A stretch of 64,000 nucleotides of DNA. Origin: Pseudomonas sp. G2-4 (GTDB taxonomy: Bacteria > Pseudomonadota > Gammaproteobacteria > Pseudomonadales > Pseudomonadaceae). The stretch covers positions 6,165,001 to 6,229,000 of the forward strand of contig NZ_CP125957.1 of assembly GCF_030064125.1 (NCBI RefSeq). The letters are read 5' to 3'. The notes beneath the pieces were generated by a model. It had not been told where the DNA came from. It ran no database searches and saw only the letters and a list, made by a program, of their open reading frames with translations. The number at the start of each line of letters is the position of its first letter. Position 1 is the first letter of the stretch. Positions 18,993-30,772 of this stretch are shown here, one piece after another. Position numbers and translations under genes: made by a program.

Positions 18993-19736
18993 ATGCGCCG
19001 TTTGCTTTTCTCACTGTTGATGTTCTGCGTATTACCTGCCTGGGCAGACAGCTACGACCAGTTGTATAAGGTCGCCGGCTGGCCGGAACAGCGGGCGCAT
19101 TTCAATGACGCCTTGAGCGCCGCGCAACAGCGCTACCAGAACAGCCTGCCGCCGGCGGTGTTCCAGGCGCTGGTGAACAACAGCAATCAACGTTTCGCCC
19201 CCCAGGCCATGGACCAGCGGGCCGAGGCGCAGATGCGCAAGAATCTGCGTGACCCTCAGCCGTCCCTGGCTTTTTTCCAATCGCCGTTGGGCCGCAAAGT
19301 CGTGGCCGCCGAGCTGCTGGCGACCCGTCGCGATCAATTGGCGAAAAACGCCAAGGGCCTGCCGAAGATGCAAGCCAGTGACAACCGACTGTTGACCATC
19401 GGCCACCTGGCCCAAGCCCTGCCCGCCCGCGAGGCCGGCGCCGAGGTCAGCCTGGCGATCGCCGGCGTGGCGGCCGACAGCTTGAGCTCGATGATCCCCG
19501 GCCTGCTGGGCGGCGGACAGGCCCAGGGCATGCTGAACGGCCAGCGCCAGCGGCTGATGGAGCAGATCGGCGCGGACCTGAACAACACGTTGCTGTACGT
19601 CTACCGCGACCTGTCGGATACCGAGCTGGAAGAATTCGCCACCTTCGCCGAATCGGCCGAGGGCCAGGCTTACTACCAGGCGGCTTTGGCGGCGATTCGG
19701 GCGGGGTTGGCGGTGGGGCAGACGCTCGGGCAGTAG
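18993..19736 (+). CDS. DUF2059 periplasmic protein
   Basis: A 247-residue protein with an 18-residue signal peptide (MRRLLFSLLMFCVLPAWA). The remainder is helical, with a central DUF2059-like stretch (TELEEFATFAESAEGQAYY near 210-230) typical of that family. Function unknown; presumed periplasmic or outer-membrane associated. The start at 18993 is preceded by ACAGGAG, whereas an in-frame ATG at 18927 has no ribosome site and would destroy the signal peptide. Confidence 0.83.
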   Translation: MRRLLFSLLMFCVLPAWADSYDQLYKVAGWPEQRAHFNDALSAAQQRYQNSLPPAVFQALVNNSNQRFAPQAMDQRAEAQMRKNLRDPQPSLAFFQSPLGRKVVAAELLATRRDQLAKNAKGLPKMQASDNRLLTIGHLAQALPAREAGAEVSLAIAGVAADSLSSMIPGLLGGGQAQGMLNGQRQRLMEQIGADLNNTLLYVYRDLSDTELEEFATFAESAEGQAYYQAALAAIRAGLAVGQTLGQ

Positions 19737-19755
19737 CTTTGTGGTGCCTTGACTG

Positions 19756-19856
19756 GCGCTATCGCGAGCAGGCTCGCTCCCACAGGGGTTGAGTGAACTC
19801 AGGTTTCGCGAGCGTCAAAGGTCCAATGTGGGAGCGAGCTTGCTCGCGATAGCGAT
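19756..19856. repeat. REP pair, GGGAGCGAGC type
   Basis: Two inverted REP cores (the first with one base changed, AGGCTCGC) separated by about 45 bp, between convergent genes. Confidence 0.88.
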
Positions 19857-19863
19857 CACAAAG

Positions 19864-20811
19864 TCACCGCCGAACCCGGCTCATCCGCTTGGTCAGAAAC
19901 CCAAACATCTCCTGCCGCATCGCCAAGGCCTCATTGGCCAGATGATGCCGGCCCTCGGGCAGCATCAACACCTGCGGCCGGTCGAACTTGCTGCGCAGCA
20001 CTTGCAGGTTGTGCACCCAATCCACCGTCATGTCCGCCTGCCCTTGCACGATCAACGGCTGGCGCGGGCTGCTCGGAGCAGCTTCGATGCGCTTGATCCA
20101 TTGCCCCAACGCTCCCACCCACGCGGTGGGCAGGCGTAGCGGTTGCAGCGGGTCGGCTTGCAGGAACGGCAGGAACTGCGGGTCGGTGGAGTTCTCGCTG
20201 AAACGCCGGGCGATGCCGGTCACGAAAGGTTTGAGCAGGTAGTAACTCAGGCGCGACCAACCCCAGGCCCGCGGCCGTACCAGCGGCGACAACAGGATCA
20301 CCTGGCCCTGGGCCGGGCTATTGGCGCCATGATTGAGCACGTGGTCCACCACGATAGCCCCGCCGGTGCTTTGTCCGCACAAATGCCAGGGTTGCGGCAG
20401 GTCCAGTGTCCCGGCCTCGGCCAACAGGCCCTGCAACGTGGCCTGATACTCAGCGAAATCACCAATGCTGGCGCGCTCGCCACTGGACAGGCCGTGGCCC
20501 GGCAGGTCGCAGGCAATCACCGCGAATTTCTGCGCCAAGGCCCACTCGATCAAGTGTCGATACAGTCCCATGTGATCGTAATACCCGTGGAACACGAACA
20601 ACGTCGCCACGGCTTTTTCCGGCCACCAGACCTGGGCAACCACCTCATACCCGTCGATTTCGAAACGCCCCAGTCCCTTGCGCAATGGGTATTGGGGGAA
20701 ATCCAATTCATAGAAGCGCTGATAGGCCTGTGCTTGCTCCGAGAGGGGCTGCCACTGGGCCAGGGATTGCAGGCTGGCACGCAGGTGATCGGGGTCGAAA
20801 GTGGCAGGCAT
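19864..20811 (-). CDS. alpha/beta hydrolase (serine aminopeptidase/monoacylglycerol lipase-like)
   Basis: A 315-residue alpha/beta hydrolase of the Hydrolase_4 type. FHGYYDH gives the oxyanion region, GHGLSSG the conserved lid-side motif, and GQSTGG (Ser in the GxSxG nucleophile elbow, Ser-137 or so) the catalytic serine; the C-terminal GRHHLANE supplies the catalytic His. Likely a cytoplasmic lipase or esterase acting on monoacylglycerols or lysophospholipids. Start set at 20811, with GGGAA about 6 nt upstream, over a longer in-frame ATG at 20886. Confidence 0.85.
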   Translation of the reverse strand: MPATFDPDHLRASLQSLAQWQPLSEQAQAYQRFYELDFPQYPLRKGLGRFEIDGYEVVAQVWWPEKAVATLFVFHGYYDHMGLYRHLIEWALAQKFAVIACDLPGHGLSSGERASIGDFAEYQATLQGLLAEAGTLDLPQPWHLCGQSTGGAIVVDHVLNHGANSPAQGQVILLSPLVRPRAWGWSRLSYYLLKPFVTGIARRFSENSTDPQFLPFLQADPLQPLRLPTAWVGALGQWIKRIEAAPSSPRQPLIVQGQADMTVDWVHNLQVLRSKFDRPQVLMLPEGRHHLANEALAMRQEMFGFLTKRMSRVRR

Positions 20812-20918
20812 CAAGATTCCCAGGCAAGGCGCATCGCGCGAAACAGACTTTATAGGCTTGCGATATTCATCTGTCGCGGCAGGCATGGCAAGCTACCCGG
20901 CCTCAGAGGATCGACTTC

Positions 20919-21506
20919 ATGCGCCCGTCCCACCGCACGACCTTGCTTGCCAGCCTGCTTGCCCTCGCGTGCGCCGCCGTGTTGTGGTTCGCCTACGACT
21001 GGTTCCAGGGGCGTTTCCTGCGTACGTTCAGCCAACACACGGCGGTGTTTTCCGGTGACCCACTGAGCCTGCCTGCCGACCTGGCCGGCCCTGGCGCGAT
21101 CCGCCTGGTGCATTTCTGGGACCCTGCGTGCCCGTGCAACGTCGGCAATCAGCAACACCTGGCCGAACTGGTCGATAAATATGGACCGCAAGGCGTCGAG
21201 TTTTATGCGGTACAAAAGACCGGCAGCCAAGGTCGGTTACCGACCACGCTGAGCCACCTCAAAGCCCTCCCGGCGCTTCCCGGTTCAAGCCAGATTCCCG
21301 CCAGCCCGGCCGTGGCGATCTGGGACCGCAGCGGCAAGCTCGCGTACTTCGGCCCCTACAGCGAAGGCCTGACCTGCAATTCGAGCAACAGCTTCATCGA
21401 GCCGATTCTCGAGGCGTTGAGCGTCGGCCGAGCAGTCAACGCAACCCACACGTTGGCGGTAGGTTGCTATTGTCCGTGGGGCGAGGACACATCTGCCAAA
21501 GAATAA
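20919..21506 (+). CDS. thioredoxin-like DUF6436 protein
   Basis: A 195-residue protein with one N-terminal membrane anchor (about 8-26) and a periplasmic thioredoxin-like domain. The redox site is CPCN at 71-74 in WDPACPCN, so the two cysteines are separated by only one residue, unlike the CxxC of true thioredoxins. The C-terminal GCYCPWG adds two more cysteines. Likely involved in periplasmic thiol chemistry or sensing, but no role is established. It faces the alpha/beta hydrolase divergently. Confidence 0.8.
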   Translation: MRPSHRTTLLASLLALACAAVLWFAYDWFQGRFLRTFSQHTAVFSGDPLSLPADLAGPGAIRLVHFWDPACPCNVGNQQHLAELVDKYGPQGVEFYAVQKTGSQGRLPTTLSHLKALPALPGSSQIPASPAVAIWDRSGKLAYFGPYSEGLTCNSSNSFIEPILEALSVGRAVNATHTLAVGCYCPWGEDTSAKE

Positions 21507-21607
21507 GGAATCCCTCCGGGGGGCGATGCGCAGAAAGGCAACGGCATGCTAAACAGGGAATCAACAGCGAGACCATGGGACCGCTGTCATCAGAATAAGG
21601 AATCACC

Positions 21608-24016
21608 ATGAAACGCACCCTCATCGCCTTCCTGTCATTGGTCGTCACCGCCATCATCGTCGCCGGCGGCTACCTCTACAGCAAGCAGCCCACCCGCCAG
21701 GGCACGGTTCAGCTGCAAGGGCTGCACGGCTCGGTGACGGTGCGCTACGACGAACGCGGTGTGCCGCATATCCGTGCCGAGAACGAAACCGACCTGTACC
21801 GCGCCCTCGGTTATGTCCACGCCCAGGATCGGCTGTTCCAGATGGAGATCATGCGTCGTCTCGCCCGTGGCGAACTGGCCGAGGTGCTGGGGCCGAAGCT
21901 GCTCGACACCGACAAGCTGATGCGCAGCCTGCGCATCCGCGAGCGCGCCGCGACCTATGTGACGGAGCAAGACCCACAATCCCCGGCCTGGATTGCGATG
22001 CAGGCCTATCTGGACGGTATCAACGCCTATCAGGACAGCCACACCCGGCCGGTGGAGTTCGACGTGCTGGGCATCCCCAAGCGCCCGTTCACCGCCGAAG
22101 ACACCGTCAGCATTACCGGCTACATGGCCTACAGCTTCGCCGCAGCGTTTCGCACTGAGCCGCTGTTGACCTACGTGCGCGATCAACTAGGCGCTGACTA
22201 CCTGAACATCTTCGACCTCGACTGGCAGCCCCAGGGCGTGCTGGCCGAAGATCGCAAGCGCGGCCTGCCCCTGGCCGCCGCCGACTGGAAAGACCTCAAC
22301 GCCCTCGCCCGCCTGAGCGAGCAGGCACTGGCGGAAAACGGTATGCCACAGTTCGAGGGCAGCAACGCCTGGGCGGTCGCCGGCAACCGTACCCACAGCG
22401 GTAAACCGTTGCTGGCGGGCGACCCGCACATCCGCTTTTCCGCGCCGTCGGTGTGGTACGAGGCGCACCTGTCCGCGCCGGGCTTCGAGCTCTACGGGCA
22501 TTACCAGGCGCTGCTGCCCTTCGCAACGCTGGGCATGAACAAGGATTTCGGCTGGAGCATCACCATGTTCCAGAACGATGACTTGGACCTGGTCGCCGAG
22601 AAGGTCAACCCGGACAATCCTGAACAGGTCTGGTATCGCGGCCAATGGGTGGACATGACCCGCAGCGAACAGCAGATCGCGGTCAAGGGCCAGGCACCGG
22701 TGACGCTGGTGCTGCGCCAGTCGCCCCACGGGCCGATCGTCAACGATGCCCTCGGTGCGAACGCCGGTAAGACACCGATCGCCATGTGGTGGGGTTTCCT
22801 GGAAAGCCGCAACCCGATCCTCGACGCCTTCTACCAGCTCAACCGCGCCGATACCCTGGCCAAGGCCCGTGGCGCTTCGGCCAAGATCCACGCACCGGGG
22901 CTGAACGTCGTGTGGGCCAATGCCAAGGGCGATATCGGCTGGTGGGCCGCCGCGCAATTGCCCAAGCGACCGGCCGGCGTGAAGCCCGGGTTCATCCTCG
23001 ATGGCAGCAGCCCGGAAGCGGAAAAGGAAGGCTTCTACCCGTTCAGCGACAATCCTCAGGAAGAAAACCCGGCGCGGGGCTACATCGTCTCGGCCAACTT
23101 CCAGCCGGTGCCGGCCAGCGGCATCGAGATCCCGGGCTACTACAATCCCGCCGACCGCGGCCAGCAACTCAACCGCCAGCTCAGCGACAAGCAGGCGAAG
23201 TGGGACATCCAAACCACCCAGAAGCTGCAACTGGACACGACCACCGCCTACGGTCCGCGCCTGCTTGCATCCTTGTTGCCGGTGCTGCGTGAGGTAGTCA
23301 GCGACCCGCAGGAACGCAAATGGGTGGAACAACTGGCCCAATGGCCGGGCGATTACCCACTGGACTCCAGCAGCGCCACGCTGTTCAACCAGTTCCTGTT
23401 CAACCTGGCCGATGCCGCGCTGCACGATGAACTGGGCGATGGGTTCTTCGAGACCGCGCTGTCGACCCGGGTGATCGACGCGGCCCTGCCACGCCTGGCG
23501 GCCTCGAAGGATTCACCGTGGTGGGATGACCGCACGACGCTGGGCGTGGAAACCCGTGCCGACACGGTGAACATCGCCTGGAAGAAAAGCCTCGCGCACC
23601 TGCGGGCGACCTTGGGTGACGATGCCACGCAATGGCAGTGGGGCAAGGCTCACACCCTGACCCATGGTCATCCGCTGGGTCTGCAAAAACCGCTGGACCG
23701 GGTCTTCAACGTCGGCCCGTTTGCGGCCCCCGGTACCCATGAAGTGCCCAACAACCTCTCGGCCAAAATCGGTCCGGCGCCTTGGCCGGTGACCTATGGT
23801 CCTTCCACCCGACGCATCATCGACTTCGCCGACCCGGCCCACAGTGTCACCATCAACCCGGTCGGCCAGAGCGGCGTGCCGTTCGACAAGCATTACGAGG
23901 ATCAGGCCGAGGCGTACATCGAAGGGGTCTATCACCAGGCGCACCTGGCCGAGGAAGAAGTACTGGCCAATACCCGCGCGACCTTGAAACTGTTACCGGC
24001 GAGGAGCTCGCCCTGA
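21608..24016 (+). CDS. penicillin acylase family hydrolase (possible AHL acylase, HacB-like)
   Basis: An 802-residue Ntn-hydrolase precursor. An N-terminal signal or anchor (5-25) exports it. The alpha chain begins after this, and self-cleavage is expected before Ser252 in FEGSNAWAV, whose serine becomes the N-terminal nucleophile of the beta chain. Later conserved elements (GMNKDFGWSIT, HGPIVND, VWANAKGDIGWW) fit the family. It hydrolyses an amide-linked acyl group. A HacB-type acylase lies near the spu genes in P. aeruginosa as I recall, so this may be its counterpart acting on long-chain homoserine lactones. Substrate unproven. Confidence 0.87.
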   Translation: MKRTLIAFLSLVVTAIIVAGGYLYSKQPTRQGTVQLQGLHGSVTVRYDERGVPHIRAENETDLYRALGYVHAQDRLFQMEIMRRLARGELAEVLGPKLLDTDKLMRSLRIRERAATYVTEQDPQSPAWIAMQAYLDGINAYQDSHTRPVEFDVLGIPKRPFTAEDTVSITGYMAYSFAAAFRTEPLLTYVRDQLGADYLNIFDLDWQPQGVLAEDRKRGLPLAAADWKDLNALARLSEQALAENGMPQFEGSNAWAVAGNRTHSGKPLLAGDPHIRFSAPSVWYEAHLSAPGFELYGHYQALLPFATLGMNKDFGWSITMFQNDDLDLVAEKVNPDNPEQVWYRGQWVDMTRSEQQIAVKGQAPVTLVLRQSPHGPIVNDALGANAGKTPIAMWWGFLESRNPILDAFYQLNRADTLAKARGASAKIHAPGLNVVWANAKGDIGWWAAAQLPKRPAGVKPGFILDGSSPEAEKEGFYPFSDNPQEENPARGYIVSANFQPVPASGIEIPGYYNPADRGQQLNRQLSDKQAKWDIQTTQKLQLDTTTAYGPRLLASLLPVLREVVSDPQERKWVEQLAQWPGDYPLDSSSATLFNQFLFNLADAALHDELGDGFFETALSTRVIDAALPRLAASKDSPWWDDRTTLGVETRADTVNIAWKKSLAHLRATLGDDATQWQWGKAHTLTHGHPLGLQKPLDRVFNVGPFAAPGTHEVPNNLSAKIGPAPWPVTYGPSTRRIIDFADPAHSVTINPVGQSGVPFDKHYEDQAEAYIEGVYHQAHLAEEEVLANTRATLKLLPARSSP

Positions 24017-24118
24017 TTCTGGCGGGCGTGATTTTTCATCACCAACAGGCTCAATCTTCATTGATGGTCAAGACTGCAAGGGTTCAACACCCCGCCCCCC
24101 CTCACAGGAGTCAATGCA

Positions 24119-24460
24119 ATGTTCAATAACTGGTCCGAACTGCTGCCCACCATCAAAAGTGCCTTTGGCGCCCTGGGCAAGAGCAACCCGAAGATGGTCA
24201 AGGCCTACATGGCCCTGGATGAAGCCGCCGCTGAAAACAACGTGCTCGATGCCAAGACCCGTGAGCTGATTTCCATCGCTGTAGCCATCACCACCCGTTG
24301 CGACGGCTGCATCGGCGTGCACACCGACGCGGCCATCAAGGCCGGCGCCACCCGTGAAGAAATCGCCGCCACCCTGGCCACGGCGGTGTCGCTGAATGCC
24401 GGCGCGGCGTACATCTACTCCCTGCGCGCGCTGGAGGCCCATGACGCGCTGAAGAAGTGA
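24119..24460 (+). CDS. carboxymuconolactone decarboxylase family protein (AhpD-like)
   Basis: A 113-residue all-helical protein with the AhpD-type redox motif CDGCIGVH: Cys61, Cys64 and His68. Members reduce peroxiredoxins or act in alkylperoxidase systems; the fold is shared with a decarboxylase but the cysteine motif points to thiol chemistry. AGGAG precedes the ATG. It follows the acylase after about 100 bp and converges on the GlxA regulator. Confidence 0.9.
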   Translation: MFNNWSELLPTIKSAFGALGKSNPKMVKAYMALDEAAAENNVLDAKTRELISIAVAITTRCDGCIGVHTDAAIKAGATREEIAATLATAVSLNAGAAYIYSLRALEAHDALKK

Positions 24461-24471
24461 GCGGTTGCCCC

Positions 24472-25437
24472 CTACACCAGCGCACCGAAGTTCAGCCTGA
24501 ATTGCTGCGGCGTCACGTCCAGCCTGCGATTGAAGACGCTGCGCATGTGCTGGGCATCGCGAAATCCGCATTGGTACGCCACGGTCTTGAGCGGTGCGCG
24601 GGTGCTTTCCAGCATCACCCGCGCCGCGTCTACCCGGGCTTGCTCGACAAACTCTGCCGGCGTGACCTTCGCTTCCCGCGTGAACACCCGGGAGAAATTA
24701 CGCGGGCTCATGTTCGCCGCTTTGGCTAGCTTGGCGATGGTCAGGTCACCGTTCAAGTGCGCCAGTACATGCGCCTGGACCTGGGCCACGGTGGACGTCG
24801 GCTCAGCGTGAGGCGTAAGAAAAGGGCTGAACTGTGACTGCCCGCCCGAGCGCTGGGTAAACACCACCAGCCGCTTGGCGACACTCAGCGCCACGTCTGG
24901 CCCGTGGTCCTGGGCCAGCAGGAACAACGACAGGTCGATCCCTGCGCTCACCCCAGCGGAAGTGTAGAGTTCACGATCCTGCACGTACAAACGATCCGCT
25001 TCAACCCGGGTCGAAGGACACAGCTGCGCCAGCGCCGCGGCGTCGCCCCAATGGGTGGTGACGGTCCGCCCCTCCAGCAATCCGGCCCGAGCCAGCATGA
25101 AAGCGCCATTGCAGATTGAGCCAAAGCGCCGCGCTCGCCCACAGGCCTCCCGCAGCCAGGCATCGAATACCGTGCCAAATTGCATCAACGGTAACTGCGG
25201 CCCGCCCGCCACCAATAGCAGGTCGTACGCCTGCGAAGCCTCGCTGAAGTGCCGATGGGCATTGAGGGACAAGCCATTGGAACAAGACATCGCGCCCTGT
25301 TCGACGCCGATCACTTCAAGCCGATAGTGGTCCTCGGCGGCCAGGAACCGATTGGCTTCGCTGAACACATCCATGGGCCCGGAAACGTCCAGCGACTGGA
25401 CCCCTGGGAATACCACGACGGCGACGATTTTCTGCAT
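24472..25437 (-). CDS. GlxA-type AraC family transcriptional regulator
   Basis: A 321-residue protein with an N-terminal DJ-1/PfpI domain (about 5-175; FPGVQSLDVSGPMDVF and GGPQLPLM are landmarks, with ICNGAF at the nucleophile-elbow position, Cys-109 or so) and a C-terminal AraC helix-turn-helix pair (about 215-315, including AANMSPRNFSRVF). Such regulators sense an amino-compound metabolite and activate catabolic genes. No catabolic operon lies beside it; the HD protein upstream in the other direction is the closest candidate target. Confidence 0.88.
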   Translation of the reverse strand: MQKIVAVVVFPGVQSLDVSGPMDVFSEANRFLAAEDHYRLEVIGVEQGAMSCSNGLSLNAHRHFSEASQAYDLLLVAGGPQLPLMQFGTVFDAWLREACGRARRFGSICNGAFMLARAGLLEGRTVTTHWGDAAALAQLCPSTRVEADRLYVQDRELYTSAGVSAGIDLSLFLLAQDHGPDVALSVAKRLVVFTQRSGGQSQFSPFLTPHAEPTSTVAQVQAHVLAHLNGDLTIAKLAKAANMSPRNFSRVFTREAKVTPAEFVEQARVDAARVMLESTRAPLKTVAYQCGFRDAQHMRSVFNRRLDVTPQQFRLNFGALV

Positions 25438-25624
25438 GGTTCACGCGTGCCTTCGAGTTCAACGACTCCGCCACCCTAGCCAATCCGTGCCTCGCAAGCC
25501 ACCCTGGCACGAAACCCAGGCTTATTGGCAAGGATCGCAGCCATGGGAAGATTGTTGCGCGACCTCCCGGCGAACAGACTGAAACCTCGGCGCCGCACTG
25601 GCCCATCGTCAAGAGGAGAACAGC

Positions 25625-26263
25625 ATGAACAGCATTGCCGGCATCAAAATCCCCAACAGCGCCCTTGCCCGCGCCACCACCGACTACATCCGCGATATCG
25701 AATCCGACCTGCTGTACCATCACTCTCGCCGGGTATTTCTGTTCGGCGCCTTGAGTGGCCAGCGTCGGCAGTTGGCCTATGACCCGGAGTTGCTGTATGT
25801 CGGCGCGATGTTCCACGACCTCGGCCTGGTGGAGGGTTACCGCAGCGACGGCGAACGTTTCGAAGTGGACGGCGCAAACGCCGCCGCGGCATTTCTCAAA
25901 CCCTACGGGTTGAGCGATGACGATATCGAACAGGTGTGGCTGTCCATCGCCCTGCACACCACTCCAGGCGTGCCCAAACACCTGCGCCCCACCGTCGCCC
26001 TGGTGACCGCCGGGGTGGAGATGGACGTACTGGGCATGGATTACGCCGCGTTCCCGGCCGCGCAGCGAGACGCCGTGGTGCATGCTCATCCGCGTGGGGA
26101 AGGGTTCAAGGAATGCATCATCTGCGCTTTCGCCGACGGCTTGCGGCATCGCCCGCAGACGACCTTCGGCAATGTGAAGACGGATGTGCTGTTGGATCAG
26201 GCGCCGGGCTTCAAGCCGATGAACTTTGTCGAAATCATTCGTACGTCCCCCTGGAACTCATAA
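25625..26263 (+). CDS. HD domain hydrolase (cyanamide hydratase-like)
   Basis: A 212-residue HD-superfamily protein. His33 (YHHSRR), His64-Asp65 (AMFHDLG) and a later Asp in FADGL provide the metal ligands. The arrangement with SRRVFLFG resembles the cyanamide hydratase/isonitrile-hydratase branch. It is divergent from the GlxA regulator (187 bp apart), suggesting regulation by it. AGGAG lies ahead of the ATG. Substrate unknown. Confidence 0.85.
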   Translation: MNSIAGIKIPNSALARATTDYIRDIESDLLYHHSRRVFLFGALSGQRRQLAYDPELLYVGAMFHDLGLVEGYRSDGERFEVDGANAAAAFLKPYGLSDDDIEQVWLSIALHTTPGVPKHLRPTVALVTAGVEMDVLGMDYAAFPAAQRDAVVHAHPRGEGFKECIICAFADGLRHRPQTTFGNVKTDVLLDQAPGFKPMNFVEIIRTSPWNS

Positions 26264-26297
26264 CCCTCCGTCCAACAGCTTCAGTGACTGTCCCGCT

Positions 26298-26460
26298 GCT
26301 ATCGCGAGCAAGCTCGCTCCCACAATTGAACCGGCGGCAGTTGGCGAATTTTGGAGCAACAACAAAACCTGTGGGAGCGAGCTTGCTCGCGAAGGCGGAC
26401 TGACATTCAACATTTTCGTCGACTGTCTCACCGCTATCGCGAGCAAGCTCGCTCCCACAT
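26298..26460. repeat. cluster of three REP elements, GGGAGCGAGC type
   Basis: Three copies of the core at about 26301-26322, 26371-26393 and 26436-26459, alternately oriented, between the convergent HD gene and spuH. The odd number suggests a pair plus one solo copy. Confidence 0.88.
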
Positions 26461-26477
26461 TTGCCGCCAGTGTCGGG

Positions 26478-27365
26478 TTAGACCGGTGCGGTCTCGGCCC
26501 GGCGTATATCCGGCTGTTTCCAGGAGTCGGCAGCGCTTTCCTCGATGGCTTGCTGGATCGCCCGCTTGCGGTTTTCTTCGGCGCGGCGGCTGAAGTACCA
26601 GACCAGGAAGGTCACCAGCGACACCGCCAGCAGGATCAAGCTCGCCACAGCGTTGATTTCCGGTTTCACACCCAGGCGCACCGCCGAGAACACTTCCATC
26701 GGCAATGTCGTCGAGCCCGGCCCGGAGACGAAGCTCGCCAGCACCAGGTCGTCAAGGGACAACGCGAACGACATCATGCCCCCCGCCGCCAGCGATGGCG
26801 CGATCATCGGGATGGTGATCAGGAGGAACACCTTCCACGGCCGCGCACCGAGGTCCATGGCCGCCTCTTCGATGGACAGGTCCAGCTCACGCAAGCGCGC
26901 CGAGACCACCACCGCCACATAAGCCGCGCAAAACGTAGTGTGGGCGATCCAGATGGTGACGATGCCTCGTTCCTGGGGCCAGCCGATCATCTGCGCCATG
27001 GCCACGAACAGCAGCAACAGCGACAGACCGGTGATCACTTCCGGCATCACCAGCGGCGCGGTGACCAGGCCGCCGAACAGCGTGCGGCCCTTGAAGTGGG
27101 TGATGCGGGTCAGCACGAAGGCCGCCAGCGTACCCAGGGCCACTGCGGCAATCGCGGTGTAGCAGGCGATCTCCAGCGAACGCATGACCGAGCCCATCAG
27201 TTGGCTGTTGTCCAACAGGCCGACGTACCACTTGATCGACCAGCCGCCCCACACCGTCACCAGTTTCGAGGCGTTGAACGAGTAGATCACCAGGATCAGC
27301 ATCGGCGCGTAGATGAACAGCAAACCCAGCACCAGCATCAGGCTTGAAAAACTGAAGCGCTTCAT
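26478..27365 (-). CDS. spuH: polyamine ABC transporter permease SpuH (PotI-type)
   Basis: A 295-residue inner-membrane permease with about six transmembrane segments and the EAA cytoplasmic loop (EEAAMDLGARPWKVFLLI near 165-182), which contacts the ATPase SpuF. It forms the heterodimeric channel with SpuG for putrescine and spermidine import. Its ATG overlaps the stop codon of spuG by 4 bp (ATGA), marking translational coupling. It is the last gene of the spu operon, and ends just before the REP cluster. Confidence 0.95.
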   Translation of the reverse strand: MKRFSFSSLMLVLGLLFIYAPMLILVIYSFNASKLVTVWGGWSIKWYVGLLDNSQLMGSVMRSLEIACYTAIAAVALGTLAAFVLTRITHFKGRTLFGGLVTAPLVMPEVITGLSLLLLFVAMAQMIGWPQERGIVTIWIAHTTFCAAYVAVVVSARLRELDLSIEEAAMDLGARPWKVFLLITIPMIAPSLAAGGMMSFALSLDDLVLASFVSGPGSTTLPMEVFSAVRLGVKPEINAVASLILLAVSLVTFLVWYFSRRAEENRKRAIQQAIEESAADSWKQPDIRRAETAPV

Positions 27366-28278
27366 TCCTTGCCCTCCATTTCTTTGGCCTGACTGCGGTT
27401 GAACAGGATGATGGGCACGATCAGGATCGCCAGCATCACCACCGCCAGGGCGGATGCCACCGGCCAGTCACGGTTGTTGAAGAATTCCTGCCACAGCACT
27501 TTGCCGATCATCAGGGTTTCCGGGCCACCCAGCAGTTCAGGGATCACAAACTCGCCCACCACGGGGATGAACACCAGCATGCAGCCAGCGACGATGCCGT
27601 TCTTGGAGAGCGGCACGGTGATTTTCCAGAAACTGTTGAACGTACTCGAACCCAGGTCGGATGCGGCTTCCAGCAGGCTGGCGTCATGCTTCACCAGGTT
27701 GGCGTACAGCGGCAGGATCATGAACGGCAGATAGGAGTAGACGACCCCGATATACACCGCCAGGTTGGTGTTGAGTATCTGCAGCGGTTCACTGATCCAG
27801 CCCATGCTCAGCAAAAAGCCGTTGAGCAGGCCGTTGTTGCTGAGAATACCCATCCACGCGTAGACGCGGATCAGGATCGCGGTCCAGGTCGGCATCATGA
27901 TCAACAGCACCAGCACCGTCTGCATCTCTTTGCGGGCGTTGGCAATGCCGTAGGCCATCGGGTAGCCGATCAGCAGGCACAAGACCGTGCTGATCAGGGC
28001 CATTTTCAGCGAGCCGAGGTAAGCGGCGATGTACAACTCGTCCTCGCTCAGCATCGCGTAGTTGGCGAGGTTGAGCAGCACCTGCAGCTTCTGGTCGACG
28101 TAGCTGTAGATCTCGGTGTACGGCGGGATGGCCACGTCGGCTTCGGCAAAGCTGATCTTCAGGACGATGAAGAACGGCAGCATGAAGAACAGGAACAGCC
28201 AGATGAAGGGCACCCCAATGACCAATTGACGGCCACCGGGCGTTATTCGGTCGAGTCGGCGTTTGAATTTGCGCATGT

Positions 28279-28282
<4 letters not shown>
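27362..28282 (-). CDS. spuG: polyamine ABC transporter permease SpuG (PotH-type)
   Basis: A 306-residue permease with about six membrane segments and an EAA loop (LLEAASDLGSSTFNSFWKIT near 200-219). Partner of SpuH. The start is set at 28282 because it overlaps the spuF stop codon in ATGA; longer in-frame starts run well into spuF. Two Met residues (1 and 3) follow one another, and the second is also possible. Confidence 0.94.
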
Positions 28283-29421
<1,139 letters not shown>

Positions 29422-29490
29422 TTACGAAACTCCCACAGAATTTACAGTTCGCCCACACGGGCGAACCTGGAATAGTTAAAGCGCTTAACG

Positions 29491-30600
<1,110 letters not shown>

Positions 30601-30719
30601 TTAAATAGTTGGGCCCAAGTTGCCCCCGTTACCTGGCCGCGATGGGCCCAGCAACAAAACCGGCGCGCAACTTACCCTCGATAAACCGATCCAGCAAAAC
30701 TTTTAGTTATTTAATTGCT

Positions 30720-30756
30720 CCTGTTGCCCCCGCCACGATGACAGCGACAACAGGAA
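30720..30756 (-). other. hairpin between spuD and spuE
   Basis: CCTGTTG and CAACAGG form a 7-bp stem with a long loop on the transcribed strand, followed by an AT-rich run in the 184-bp spuD-spuE gap. It may cause partial termination or protect the spuD message, giving more of the binding protein than of downstream genes. Weak evidence. Confidence 0.35.
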
Positions 30757-30772
30757 GGTACTTCAGGCCGGC

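Noticed and set aside
26298..26460. CRISPR-like repeat cluster
   Set aside because: Three copies of a palindromic REP in alternating orientation, with unequal spacers, are not a CRISPR array.
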